A DNA stretch of 64,000 nt. Origin: Segetibacter koreensis DSM 18137. GTDB lineage: Bacteria; Bacteroidota; Bacteroidia; Chitinophagales; Chitinophagaceae. The stretch spans positions 194,467-258,466 of the forward strand of contig NZ_KB893381.1 in the NCBI RefSeq assembly GCF_000374045.1, in the 5' to 3' direction. Below are positions 45,235-54,563 of the stretch, piece after piece; the stretch's first letter is position 1; every line of letters begins with the position of its first letter. The notes under the pieces were generated by a model that was given only the letters and a program-made list of their open reading frames with translations, was not told the DNA's origin and made no database searches. Position numbers and translations under genes: made by a program.

Positions 45235-47142
45235 ATGAAAAAAGTTACTCTTATTTTGCTTTTCTTTTTTGTACAAATTATGATGTATGCTCAGAAAGAA
45301 TGGAGCGCGTTTTCCCCTGATCATTCTCTTGCTATAAAATTATCTAACAACAATGGAACACTTTCTTACCAGGTCCTGGCTGGTCCTGAAGTATTAATTC
45401 AACCATCTTCTTTAGGAATTGAAACCAGTAACAATAATTTTTTAAGCAATCTTTCTTTCGTAAAAACCACTTCAAAAAAAATTGATGAGCAGTACACGTT
45501 GACCATAGGCAAACGAAAAAAAAATCATGCTACTGCCAATGAAACAAGTGTTGTTTTCAGAAATGAGAATAAGACATTACTGCAAATAGATTTGAGAGCA
45601 TACAATGATGGGATGGCTTTTCGTTACCAATTTCCCGGGAAAGGAAAGAATATAACCGTTACCAATGAAGCGACTGGATTTGCTGTTCCGACCAATGGTA
45701 AAGCCTGGTTTGAACCTTATTCACCACCATATGAAAATGTATATACAAATGGTATTCCTATAGGCACTAATGCAAAAGATTCCAGTGGTTGGGCATTTCC
45801 AGCACTTTTTCAAACCAATAATCATTGGTTACTGATAACAGAATCCAACTTACATAAAAATTATTTCTCATCGCACTTACAACAAAATTGCGAAAACGGC
45901 TTGTATAAATTGTCGTTACCAGGCCAACAGGAAGCAAAAGGCACAGGTACGGCTTCGGCAACTGGTTCTACCCCTTTTGCAACACCATGGCGCACTATAA
46001 TTTGTGGAAAAAAATTAGGTACGATAGTAGAATCAAACTTAGTATATCACTTATCTGATGCCAATATAATTGGTGATATAAGTTGGATAAAACCAGGACG
46101 TGCTTCGTGGAGTTGGTGGAGCGACCATGCCAGCAGCAAAGACTTCAATAAGTTAAAAAGCTTTGTTGATCTAGCTAAAGAAATGGGATGGGAATATTCC
46201 CTGGTTGATGCTAACTGGAACATCATGCAAGGCGGAACTATAGAGGATTTGGTCAAGTATGCTGCAACAAAGAATATAGGATTAATACTATGGTATAATT
46301 CAGGAGGGCCCCATAACGATGTTACAGAGCAACCAAGAGACATCATGAGCGACCCGGCAAGGCGAAGAGAAGAATTTAAAAAATTAAGATCGTGGGGTGT
46401 AAAAGGCGTGAAGGTTGATTTTTTTGAAAGTGATAAACAAAACGTTATTCAGTTATATCATGATATTTTAAGTGATGCAGCCAAAGAACATATTTTTGTT
46501 GATTTTCATGGTTGCACAATACCTAAAGGATGGTCAAGAACATACCCTAACCTAATGAGTATGGAAGCCGTAAGAGGTGCAGAAAATTATGGCTGGAGTA
46601 ATGAATTTGCACAGGCAGCCCCGCAACAAAACAACATCTTTACTTATACAAGAAATGTGGTAGGACCGATGGACTATACACCTGTTACTTTCTCTGATTA
46701 TGAATGTTGTCCGCACATCACTACAAATGCACATGAGCTGGCATTAAGCGTTTTATTTGAAACAGGTATTTTACATTTTGCCGATAAAGCAGCTTCTTAC
46801 GAAAACCTTGATAATAGAATAAAAGAATTTATGAGAACTGTTCCAACGGTTTGGGACGATACAAAGTTTATACAAGGGGAGCCTGGCAAAGAAACTATAT
46901 TAGCGAGAAGAAATAAAAATACATGGTACATAGCCGGAGCGAATGGAGAGAATTTACAAAAGGCAATTACCTTACAACTTCCTTTCTTAACGGGTAATTA
47001 TAAAGCAGTTGTACTTTCAGATGGTGACGTAGCAAGAGAAATAAAAGTAAGTGAGATGGATATAAAGAAAAACGGCACAATAAACATTAATATGCTTCCA
47101 AATGGAGGATTTACTGCAGTGCTAACTCCCACCAGGAAATAA
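45235..47142 (+). CDS. Glycoside hydrolase family 97 enzyme
   Basis: 635 residues with a signal peptide (MKKVTLILLFFFVQIMMYAQ). An N-terminal beta-sandwich (DHSLAIKLSNNNGTLSYQV) precedes the catalytic barrel (RASWSWWSDHASSKDFNKLK, MGWEYSLVDANWN, ILWYNSGGPHND, VKGVKVDFFESDKQ, HIFVDFHGCTIPKGWSRTYPN, MSMEAVRGAE) and a C-terminal beta domain. GH97 enzymes are alpha-glucosidases (inverting) or alpha-galactosidases (retaining). The Asp in KVDFFESD sits where retaining members carry their nucleophile, so a retaining, galactosidase-like enzyme is favoured; this is tentative. Probably periplasmic. Confidence 0.9.
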   Translation: MKKVTLILLFFFVQIMMYAQKEWSAFSPDHSLAIKLSNNNGTLSYQVLAGPEVLIQPSSLGIETSNNNFLSNLSFVKTTSKKIDEQYTLTIGKRKKNHATANETSVVFRNENKTLLQIDLRAYNDGMAFRYQFPGKGKNITVTNEATGFAVPTNGKAWFEPYSPPYENVYTNGIPIGTNAKDSSGWAFPALFQTNNHWLLITESNLHKNYFSSHLQQNCENGLYKLSLPGQQEAKGTGTASATGSTPFATPWRTIICGKKLGTIVESNLVYHLSDANIIGDISWIKPGRASWSWWSDHASSKDFNKLKSFVDLAKEMGWEYSLVDANWNIMQGGTIEDLVKYAATKNIGLILWYNSGGPHNDVTEQPRDIMSDPARRREEFKKLRSWGVKGVKVDFFESDKQNVIQLYHDILSDAAKEHIFVDFHGCTIPKGWSRTYPNLMSMEAVRGAENYGWSNEFAQAAPQQNNIFTYTRNVVGPMDYTPVTFSDYECCPHITTNAHELALSVLFETGILHFADKAASYENLDNRIKEFMRTVPTVWDDTKFIQGEPGKETILARRNKNTWYIAGANGENLQKAITLQLPFLTGNYKAVVLSDGDVAREIKVSEMDIKKNGTININMLPNGGFTAVLTPTRK

Positions 47143-47232
47143 TATTAATATAATAAGGGCCTTTTTCAACTGTAAAGAAGACATAAAAACCTTCGGAGGA
47201 CATCCGCGTCATAAAGGCGCTGTACAGTAGTT

Positions 47233-49029
47233 CTATATCTCTATACCAATTTTTTTCATTAATATAGAGGCATTCAGGCTTTTGCAAATGCCTCTTTTCA
47301 ATTTATAATCAAAATATAACTCCTCCCCTTCTACCTGCACGTCAAAATGATAATTGGTGATTGCATCAATAAATTCACTTTCAAGACTAGCAAGTTCTAC
47401 ATCATGGGTAGCAATAACTGCTACAGCCTGCTCTCTGATCAATTGCCTGATTAATGCTTCGGAACCAGTATGACGGTCTAGTGAATTTGTACCTCTTAAT
47501 ATTTCATCAAGCAAAATGAATATTTTTTCATGTTGCTTTACCTGGTCAATAATGCTTTTCAGCTTTTTTAATTCTGCATAAAAGGTAGAAGTGTTTTCGG
47601 CAAGATTATCAGCAATGCGCATACTGCTGTACAAATGAACCGGGCTAAATATAAACGCTTTTGCACAAACGGGCGCTCCCATCTGTGCAAGTACAAGGTT
47701 TACAGCAACGCTTCGCAAAAAAGTGCTTTTGCCCGCCATGTTCGAACCTGTGATAATACTTACTTTTCCTGTTCCATTTGTACAAAAAGAATTATTTACC
47801 CTTTTTCTGGCATCAATCAAAGGATGCCCTATTTGTTCTCCGGCCAGCGTAAAATGAGTATCGACTATAACTGGAAAAACCCAATCAGGATGATTAAAAG
47901 TTAATGTAGCCAATGAGTTAATTACTTCAATATTTGTAATAATACTGAACCAGTTTGGCACCGAGGCTGCATTTTTCTGCTTCCATTTTCCAAGACCATT
48001 TACTTGTCTTACATCCCATAGTAAAAAAGTATTAAGAACCAAAAACACAAACACATTTAACCTAAAATCAAATCTTTTTAATATCTTTTTCAGATCTTCA
48101 ATGCTTGCAGAACCGCTTTTTTCTAATGTCAACAAAGATTTATAAGAATGTAGAAGTGGCGAAGAAGCAGGAACGTTTTCTACCTGCCTCAATTGTTGCT
48201 GAATGGTATTAACCTCAGGTTCAATTTTAGATAATGCCATGTATATCTCATGTACTTTGCCGCTCGTATATTTTGCTATTAAAAAGAAAATAAAAAGAAG
48301 AAGTGTAAAAACAGATGCATTTATCCAATCAAGTAAATATGCGACAAGGGTGGCTAAAGTAATTGAGCTAAATATCAATGGGATAAATTGCCAGAACTTC
48401 TGGTTGAAAGGAATGGGCATTTTTATCCATGAAATTATTTTTTCCTCAGTAGCAAAAGTTAAAGGATTGGCTAAGCCGGCAGCCTGCAGATCCTGTCGCC
48501 ATTCTATGTGCGAATGGAGACTTTTTGCTGTTTCCCGTTGTTGAATAATGACTTCTTTTTTTAAAGGAGATAACAAATGTTTTGCAAGCATTTTTTTTGA
48601 TTGCTCAGAAGTACACCTGTTGATATACTGGTAAATAGAAGCGGTACCTAACAAATCTATATCACTGGCATAGGGATGATCATTTGGCAAAAAAGAAAGT
48701 CCATCTTCCCTGCCTGAATAGTTGCCGTTTAATATTGCTAATTCTTCACTATTAATAAGAAGCAGCCTTTCAAGATAACTAATTTTATTATTGTTATTTG
48801 TATCAACTGAGACAGTGTACAGAAAAAGTACAATTCCTGCTGCTGCAGCTACCCAGACGAATAAAGATGAGTTGAAAAAGAGGTAATAAATCATTAAGAT
48901 AATGCTTAGTACAATAATGAGCCGAAGCCAGCCAAGCCTGCTTCTTTTTATTTTAAGTTTTTTTAGACCGGTTGTATAAAAAGCAACCTGTTTTTGATAT
49001 ATTTCTTCGGGTGTCGTTTTTGTCAGCAT
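47233..49029 (-). CDS. Membrane-anchored MutS-like ATPase
   Basis: 598 residues. The N-terminal half has two hydrophobic hairpins (LIIVLSIILMIYYLFF with VWVAAAAGIVLFLYTVSV; FIPLIFSSITLATLVAYLL with SVFTLLLFIFFLIA). A short clamp region follows, then a MutS-type ATPase with Walker A ITGSNMAGKSTFLRSVAVN, LAENTSTFYAELKKL, Walker B IFILLDEILRGTNSLDRH and AVIATHDVEL. The mismatch-recognition domain I of MutS is missing, so it is not a standard repair MutS. It belongs to a Bacteroidota subgroup with membrane helices and unknown function. It is divergent from ssrA. Confidence 0.85.
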   Translation of the reverse strand: MLTKTTPEEIYQKQVAFYTTGLKKLKIKRSRLGWLRLIIVLSIILMIYYLFFNSSLFVWVAAAAGIVLFLYTVSVDTNNNNKISYLERLLLINSEELAILNGNYSGREDGLSFLPNDHPYASDIDLLGTASIYQYINRCTSEQSKKMLAKHLLSPLKKEVIIQQRETAKSLHSHIEWRQDLQAAGLANPLTFATEEKIISWIKMPIPFNQKFWQFIPLIFSSITLATLVAYLLDWINASVFTLLLFIFFLIAKYTSGKVHEIYMALSKIEPEVNTIQQQLRQVENVPASSPLLHSYKSLLTLEKSGSASIEDLKKILKRFDFRLNVFVFLVLNTFLLWDVRQVNGLGKWKQKNAASVPNWFSIITNIEVINSLATLTFNHPDWVFPVIVDTHFTLAGEQIGHPLIDARKRVNNSFCTNGTGKVSIITGSNMAGKSTFLRSVAVNLVLAQMGAPVCAKAFIFSPVHLYSSMRIADNLAENTSTFYAELKKLKSIIDQVKQHEKIFILLDEILRGTNSLDRHTGSEALIRQLIREQAVAVIATHDVELASLESEFIDAITNYHFDVQVEGEELYFDYKLKRGICKSLNASILMKKIGIEI

Positions 49030-49058
49030 TTGTTATAATAAAAACGTTAAGATAAACA

Positions 49059-49085
49059 TTGCTATACAAATGTTTTGTAAATTTG
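49059..49085 (+). promoter_or_regulatory. Promoter of ssrA
   Basis: TTG (49059-49061), a 16-bp spacer and a perfect -7 box TAAATTTG (49078-49085) end 10 bp before the mature tmRNA 5' end. The spacer is slightly short for the Bacteroidota consensus. Confidence 0.6.
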
Positions 49086-49095
49086 CATTTCACAT

Positions 49096-49470
49096 GGGGC
49101 TGTACCTGGTTTTGACAGCATAGGTTGTTGTGGGTATAAGCATGCAGTGCGTTGTGTTATTAGCACTTTAATCTGAAAGCTCAACAAACAAACGGCGAAA
49201 ATACTTACGCCATGGCTGCCTAGTTCAGAGAATTAGCATCCATTATGGCCGGGAATGCAGGCTGACCTGTTGCCACGCTTCCCCGCCCAATCAAACAAAC
49301 AAAACAGGTTGCCACTACAGAAGGCTGTGATTGTAGTGTAAGACCATCCAGCTAAGGAAGCAATTGGTTTGTCCGGTTCCGGCTGCTTCCCGACAAATAA
49401 TTCCGGAATAAGCATGTAGAAGGCTTATGGCAGATATGTTTGGACAGCGGTTCGACTCCGCTCAGCTCCA
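49096..49470 (+). ncRNA. ssrA: Transfer-messenger RNA (tmRNA)
   Basis: About 375 nt. The 5' end GGGGCUG pairs with CAGCUCC at 49463-49469 to form the tRNA-like acceptor stem, and the T arm GGTTCGACTCC is just before it. The tag frame runs from GCT at 49179 to TAG at 49221-49223 and reads AQQTNGENTYAMAA; YAMAA endings are known from Bacteroidota relatives. The 3' CCA is not encoded (A then CAA). It rescues stalled ribosomes together with SmpB, which is not in this window. Confidence 0.95.
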
Positions 49471-49476
49471 CAATTA

Positions 49477-49519
49477 AAAGGATAAGTGTTGTAAATCAAT
49501 TACTTATCCTTTTGTTTTT
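49477..49519 (+). terminator. Terminator of ssrA
   Basis: A perfect 12-bp stem (AAAAGGATAAGT/ACTTATCCTTTT) followed by GTTTTTG, 7 bp after the tmRNA 3' end. Confidence 0.85.
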
Positions 49520-49575
49520 GTAGTAGGCAGCAAAAAGGGTAGCAATCTGATTGATAATAAAAAGCCTCGTTGGTT

Positions 49576-49758
49576 ATGTTGGAGTTTTTTCAAATCATTG
49601 AACTTGTAATAGCGATTTGTTCTTGTATCTATGGGGGCTTAACCGCTAACAAATGGAAAGAAATCAATTCTACAAAACAAACTTTTGTAGTTATAACAAT
49701 TATTGCCGGTATCACTTTGGCTTACAGATCCACGAAATCACAAGGCAATGACTTTTAA
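49576..49758 (+). CDS. Possible small membrane protein
   Basis: 60 residues from an ATG at 49576 (MLEFFQIIELVIAICSCIYGG), with two hydrophobic stretches (about 6-22 and 38-52) split by the basic NKWKEINSTKQ. I recognise no family. It lies inside the inverted repeat pair in the gene-poor stretch after ssrA. It may be real or chance. Confidence 0.3.
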   Translation: MLEFFQIIELVIAICSCIYGGLTANKWKEINSTKQTFVVITIIAGITLAYRSTKSQGNDF

Positions 49759-49920
49759 CTCTTATATGAAATTTTGTTGAATACCTTTTCGTCTCTCAGT
49801 TATTTGGAGGAAGGTAAGGAGGCGATTAAAATTTACTTGAAGACAATAAATCTACGATGAAAGTCGTTAGAATTATCGGTAAATTCTCTAACAATTCCAT
49901 ACACTTTACACGTTAGCTTT

Positions 49921-50523
49921 ATGCAAAAACTGACTTTCTTTTTTTTATTGCTCTTGCTTTTATCTTGTACAAAAAATTCTACTTCTATCAAAACAACGAC
50001 CAATAACCAAGGTAGTGGTCAAACGGAAAGTAAACCTGTATGGCCTGTTGCGAGTGGGAATTATTGGGTGTATCAAGATTCCCTGTTTAATGATGACGGG
50101 TCTTTTGGTTCCGTATTTCCTTCGGATACACTTAAAACTACTGATAGTATTATCCATGAAGGAAAAGTGTTTTATGGAACTAATCCTTTTTATATTTCCC
50201 GGACCTACTACAGGCAGGCAGATGATAACACAGTTGAAGAATATGATTTCAACACAAATTTTTCCGCTATTTATTTTAGACAAGTACAAGCAAACAATAC
50301 AATAATAAGGAAACAAGATGTAGTTATTCCCAACGAGTATGGTTATGATTGCATCAGAAATGAGAATACGCAAACCATTTCTGGCGACCTTAGGTTGAGA
50401 GAAATTTTTTATGTGAAACCGGGTGTCGGATTAGTACGACTTGAATACTTTGTAAAATACAGAACGTCAACAAAATTAAACTTATACTTCACCCGGACTC
50501 TCGTATCTTACAAGATTAAATGA
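49921..50523 (+). CDS. Hypothetical lipoprotein
   Basis: 200 residues with a lipoprotein signal (MQKLTFFFLLLLLLSC) and a Ser/Thr/Asn-rich linker. The C-terminal domain has WPVASGNYWVYQDSLFNDDG near its start and VKPGVGLVRLEYFVKY near its end. Similar WPxxxGNYWxYxD...KGVGLVR patterns occur in many Bacteroidota lipoproteins of unknown function. It lies between the two arms of the 16-bp inverted repeat. Confidence 0.72.
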   Translation: MQKLTFFFLLLLLLSCTKNSTSIKTTTNNQGSGQTESKPVWPVASGNYWVYQDSLFNDDGSFGSVFPSDTLKTTDSIIHEGKVFYGTNPFYISRTYYRQADDNTVEEYDFNTNFSAIYFRQVQANNTIIRKQDVVIPNEYGYDCIRNENTQTISGDLRLREIFYVKPGVGLVRLEYFVKYRTSTKLNLYFTRTLVSYKIK

Positions 50524-50845
50524 CAACAAGGTCTAAATAACTTTTTCAAAACTTTGCGATCTTCTATTAAGGATTAAATACCCTTGCCAAATAACTTTGC
50601 TACCCTTTTTGCTACGTAAAAAGATGTAACTAATAATTTTCAATGAGTTATACAGTAATTAATAGAGAGAAGGTGACTTAAATGATAAACTAAACGGTGT
50701 CCACTTTGAATAAATTCTTTTGAACTGATAGTGCATTTATATTTTTTTTGTTGCTCCCCTTTTTGCTGGCTGTAATTTTAAAAGAGCTGTATCTTATTCT
50801 TAATCAATTTTTTATTTTTGCTTGTATTAAAGGAAGAAGAACTGC

Positions 50846-51080
50846 CTACTTCTCGTTGATGTCCTTCCAACAAGTTAAAAAATTCCTACCTTGTCTTTTC
50901 TTGCTTTCTAACGCTTTAACTACCTCGCCAGTTATAACGAACTGCACTTCCAATTTGTAAAAATGGAATAGTTCCGCGTTTTCGATAACGAATAGCTGTC
51001 GGCTCAGTAATATTTAATCTAGAGCAAACATAATTATCTATTTTTTTAAGCTTAAATGTAGTAAGGACGGAATAATCCAA
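50846..51080 (-). pseudogene. Frameshifted excisionase-like helix-turn-helix gene
   Basis: From a TTG at 51080 the minus strand encodes 54 residues with the HTH_17/excisionase pattern NITEPTAIRYRKRGTIPFLQ and IGSAVRYNW, and then hits TAA at 50916-50918. In the neighbouring frame the missing end continues as EVVKALESKKRQGRNFLT up to TAG at 50846-50848. A 2-nt deletion near 50926 explains both. Such genes belong to integrative elements, which fits the location 1.4 kb after ssrA. Confidence 0.65.
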
Positions 51081-51550
51081 GACATTTTATCTTGTAGTTA
51101 CTAATGACGCAAATATACTTTTTGCTGAAGCAATCTACATTTTGGATAGTTGCTCCTCCCAGAACCATGGTTAAGATGTCACGAGGCATAGCTAGAGAGA
51201 TTCAGCAGTAAAAAAATAGTTAGCTGCAGCTTAATTAGTACTCAACCGGAACGTGAAAATTATTTGTTTACGAATGGAGCCGTTCCCGCCTCTTTTAGGT
51301 CTAACTCTTTGTCTAATGTGTAGCATTCTTTTGTACCTGGCCGCAAAACCTTCAATTATCCTATGGCACTAATGAATCTGCACCTTAAATTTGAAAATCA
51401 ACGCTTAGAACATTTTAAAAAATCCGCTATTCATATGTTCATTTTGTCTGGCTTTGGCCCTGCCCACGGTCCTGTTGGCTTCACCAATTATGCCCGGTAC
51501 CTTGGCTAACACACAGGGCTTTGAAGGAGACCCGGTAGGACGAAATATTA
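51081..51550. other. Gene-free stretch with an unusually GC-rich tract
   Basis: 470 bp without a gene. The tract at about 51440-51540 is clearly richer in G and C than its surroundings and contains short palindromes (CCGGTACC-like). It may be a dispersed repeat or leftover of an imported segment. Confidence 0.35.
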
Positions 51551-52642
51551 TCAATCCCTGAAAGAGATGGTAAATTTTGAACCCTCATTAATTTTACTTT
51601 CTAAAGATATTGTTCCGCCTAAACTTGTAATGTGATTATACACTAAATAAAGTCCTATCCCTTTGCTATCGGCATGTTCATGAAACCTTTGATGCAATCC
51701 AAAAATCCTTTCTCTTACGTTGTCCATATCAAAACCTACACCGTTATCACCAATAATCAACTGACTAATTCCATTCACTCTTTTTGAAGAGATGGTGATA
51801 ACCGGTAAACAATCTGTTTTGGCATATTTAATAGCATTAGTAAGTAAATTAAGGAATATACTATGCAGGTAAGCTTTATTAAACTTCACTTTAGCCAGTT
51901 CTGAAAAGTTTACTTCAATTGTGGCTTTTGAACTTTTAATTAAGGAATTGATTGATTCGAGCACTATATCCAGAACATCTTTTAAATACAGTTCCTCAAC
52001 AGGTACATTCATGCTTTCTTTTTCACTTAAAATATCTACATAACCGTTTAGGGTATGCCTTAAACTTTCACTTGCAGCTTTCAGAATATGTATTAATTCA
52101 AGTGTTTGTGCATCAGTAATCTTCGAAATATCTAACAGGTCGAAAATGGAAAGTAGATTATTTACAGGAGCTCTAAGATCGTGTGAAGTAGTGTAGGTTA
52201 ATTCCTTAAGCTCTTTATTAACACTGGTCATGTTCGCCAGAAGCATATTCCGATCTTCTTCAAGTCTTTTTTTATGTGTTATATTTTTAGCGATTGCAAA
52301 AACCATTTTGTCGCTGTCTATATTCATCGAGGTCCAGGAAAGCCATACAGTCTCGCCTAATTTCGTTACGTAGCGATTTTCAAAATGGAAAAGTGGATTA
52401 CCCTTAACGAGCTCAGAACGAACTTTACCTGTAATTTCTTTATCATCATCATGCACAAAATCGTTAATGGGCCTTGACATTAGTTCTTCATTTGTATAAC
52501 CTAATAATTTCGAAACAGCAGGATTTATTTGTTTAAAATATCCATCAAATCCAGCAATGCATAACAAGTCTGCCGATAGTTCAAAGAAAAGTTCAAAAGG
52601 GTTGCGTTTACTAAGGGAAACCAGTTTGTCACAGTCGTTCAT
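51551..52642 (-). CDS. PAS-domain sensor histidine kinase
   Basis: 363 residues, soluble. One PAS/PAC module (about 12-130, LFFELSADLLCIAGFDGYFKQINPAVSKLLGYTN) precedes the HisKA-like helices with H154 in TYTTSHDLRAPVNNLLS and the ATPase domain (NLLTNAIKYAKTD, GDNGVGFDMDNVRERIFGL, SKGIGLYLVYNH). The kinase core closely resembles the REC-PAS-kinase at 4642-6480, so the two look like paralogues. No partner regulator lies beside it; the frameshifted regulator at 58328-58725 is 6 kb away. Confidence 0.9.
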   Translation of the reverse strand: MNDCDKLVSLSKRNPFELFFELSADLLCIAGFDGYFKQINPAVSKLLGYTNEELMSRPINDFVHDDDKEITGKVRSELVKGNPLFHFENRYVTKLGETVWLSWTSMNIDSDKMVFAIAKNITHKKRLEEDRNMLLANMTSVNKELKELTYTTSHDLRAPVNNLLSIFDLLDISKITDAQTLELIHILKAASESLRHTLNGYVDILSEKESMNVPVEELYLKDVLDIVLESINSLIKSSKATIEVNFSELAKVKFNKAYLHSIFLNLLTNAIKYAKTDCLPVITISSKRVNGISQLIIGDNGVGFDMDNVRERIFGLHQRFHEHADSKGIGLYLVYNHITSLGGTISLESKINEGSKFTISFRD

Positions 52643-52979
52643 TTGTAGTTTTAATGGTTGTCGAATTGTTCGCGCCCCTAGGCATTTTTATAGGAAACGC
52701 ACATTATTGTTAATAATTGTATGGTATACTCAATCTTTGCCCTTAAGTTTTTGCTTTTGCAATCCCCTTACTAAATATTCCAATAGTTTACTTACGCGAC
52801 AAAACGAAAAATTTTATTCGCTAGGTTTCGTTGATAAAGGATTGGGGGCGGAAGCACAGGAATACTGCTTCAACTAACATAAATCCTTCTTTTGTACCCA
52901 ACCTCAATACTTTTACTAAGCCTCCTTTGCTTCCCAATTTTTACATTTGTGCTCCGTGCGACAAATCCTGTACTGCATG
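52643..52979. other. Gene-free region
   Basis: 337 bp between the PAS kinase start and the VOC gene end, on the kinase's promoter side. No gene, RNA or strong hairpin seen. Confidence 0.4.
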
Positions 52980-53462
52980 TTAAGGAGCCTCCTGCTCAAT
53001 TGCATCTTTTATTTTTGCAACATCAATTTTCTTCATTTTCATCATTGCTTCAAATGCCCGTTTTGCTACTTCGCCACCCCTGGCCATTGCATCAGTCAGA
53101 ACACGGGGAGTGATTTGCCACGACAGTCCCCATTTGTCTTTGCACCAGCCACACTCACTAGCTGTGCCTCCGTTGTCAATAATCGCATTCCAATAAAGGT
53201 CAGTCTCGGCCTGGTCGTCTGTAGCAATTTGAAAGGAAAACGCCTCGCTATGTTTAAAGAAATCGCCGCCGTTAAGTCCTATACAAGGTACTCCACAGAC
53301 AGTAAACTCTACTGTAAGCACGTCGCCTGCCTTGCCTCCCGGAAAGTCTGAAGGCGCCTGAAATACCTTTCCAACGGAACTGTTGGGAAATGTATTTGCA
53401 TAAAAGTGAGCGGCATCCACCGCGTCGTTATTGTACCATAAACAGATTGTGTTCTTTTGCAT
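52980..53462 (-). CDS. PhnB-like VOC family protein
   Basis: 160 residues from the ATG at 53462; the longer frame up to 53684 adds sequence unlike the family. It starts MQKNTICLWYNNDAVDAAHFYANTFPNSSVG and has GGKAGDVLTVEFTVCGVPCIGLNGG and CGWCKDKWGLSWQITPRVL, the pattern of the PhnB / 3-demethylubiquinone-methyltransferase-like VOC subgroup. The KDKWGLSWQI segment supplies the usual C-terminal metal-site region. Substrate unknown. Confidence 0.9.
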   Translation of the reverse strand: MQKNTICLWYNNDAVDAAHFYANTFPNSSVGKVFQAPSDFPGGKAGDVLTVEFTVCGVPCIGLNGGDFFKHSEAFSFQIATDDQAETDLYWNAIIDNGGTASECGWCKDKWGLSWQITPRVLTDAMARGGEVAKRAFEAMMKMKKIDVAKIKDAIEQEAP

Positions 53463-54563
53463 GGCTACATTTTTTATGTATTTAATCGTTGTTTGCCTTT
53501 TATAAATTGAGCAAATTAATCCAACAAATCTGAAGCAATATACTCTTTGCTTATAGAATTTCAAAGAACGGGGATAGTGGTGAAAATCTTTGTACAGCTG
53601 GTCATCTAACGGTAGGAACAAAAGTAAATTTTTGTCACTCTGGCAACCAACAACTGCAAGAACCCGTGGGGTCTTGGAACACAAGTAATGGTAAAAAATT
53701 GCTTTACAACTGGTTTAAACGCTGCCAAAGTGCCGTTGGGTTGTCTTTCGAATTTTTAGTGTACATCGCAAATGCTTAAACCTGTGGGTGGGAGAAAAGT
53801 ATAAGTTTTTCTAGCCGGCATTTAGAATGTCGTTCGCCACCGTAGTGTCAATGCTTGTACTTGTATAACCTGGATGTAGCCTAACATTTGCTGTAAACGT
53901 TAGCAGTTGTTTTCCAAATACCACATAGTCGGGCTTCTTCATTTGCCTCGGTAGTTAGAGACGTACTGAGAGCAGCGGAAAGTCAAGGAGTGCTGGGGAG
54001 GTAGAGTAGAAAATCCGGAGGATCACTTTTAAAACACCCCAATAGTAGCGATTCATAGTTATTTGTGGACAAATAACTTCTTGATTTCTAAATATTTAAT
54101 GCTAAAAACTTTTATTTACAAAAAAGTACCCTTACTTTTAGAAATCAATGCTTCTGTCAGCTCATTTTATTGTTGTTCAACTTCTCTTCATCCGCAGTAG
54201 ATTTTAAAAAAGCATTGTTACGGACCAATACACCACCCCAACAAGGGCGCTTTCACTATCATGGTTTATCGAATAGACGATAAATACCTCCAATATTTAT
54301 GCTCCTCAACTATCCTAATAAAAGTTTTAGGTGATAATTATTTATTTACGGTTAAGCTACTTAAACGAGTTATACTAATAACCTAAAATCTTTCTTTTAA
54401 GGTGACACGTGCTGCATGCTCAGGTATCCTTCATACTGTTACGAGCTAATCAGATGATCAGGATCCGTTGAGTCCAACACTAAACTCCAATTCAAAACTT
54501 AGATCGTTTTGACTTCTATTTAATACCCTGAATGTTTTTTTTAATCATTTAAAAACAAAAGAA
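53463..54563. other. 1.1-kb gene-free region
   Basis: No reading frame on either strand shows a recognisable family, signal peptide or codon bias. The base composition is uneven, with GC-richer patches near 53760-54020. No tRNA or other RNA was recognised. It may be eroded coding sequence. Confidence 0.5.

Larger units (their letters stand above)
49530..50612. repeat. 16-bp inverted repeat pair flanking a 1.1-kb segment after ssrA
   Basis: GCAAAAAGGGTAGCAA at 49530-49545 recurs as its exact reverse complement at 50597-50612. The two copies enclose a small frame and a lipoprotein gene, and the left one starts 17 bp after the ssrA terminator stem. The sequence may be a recombination site or a remnant of an element that used ssrA as its target. 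Confidence 0.6.
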
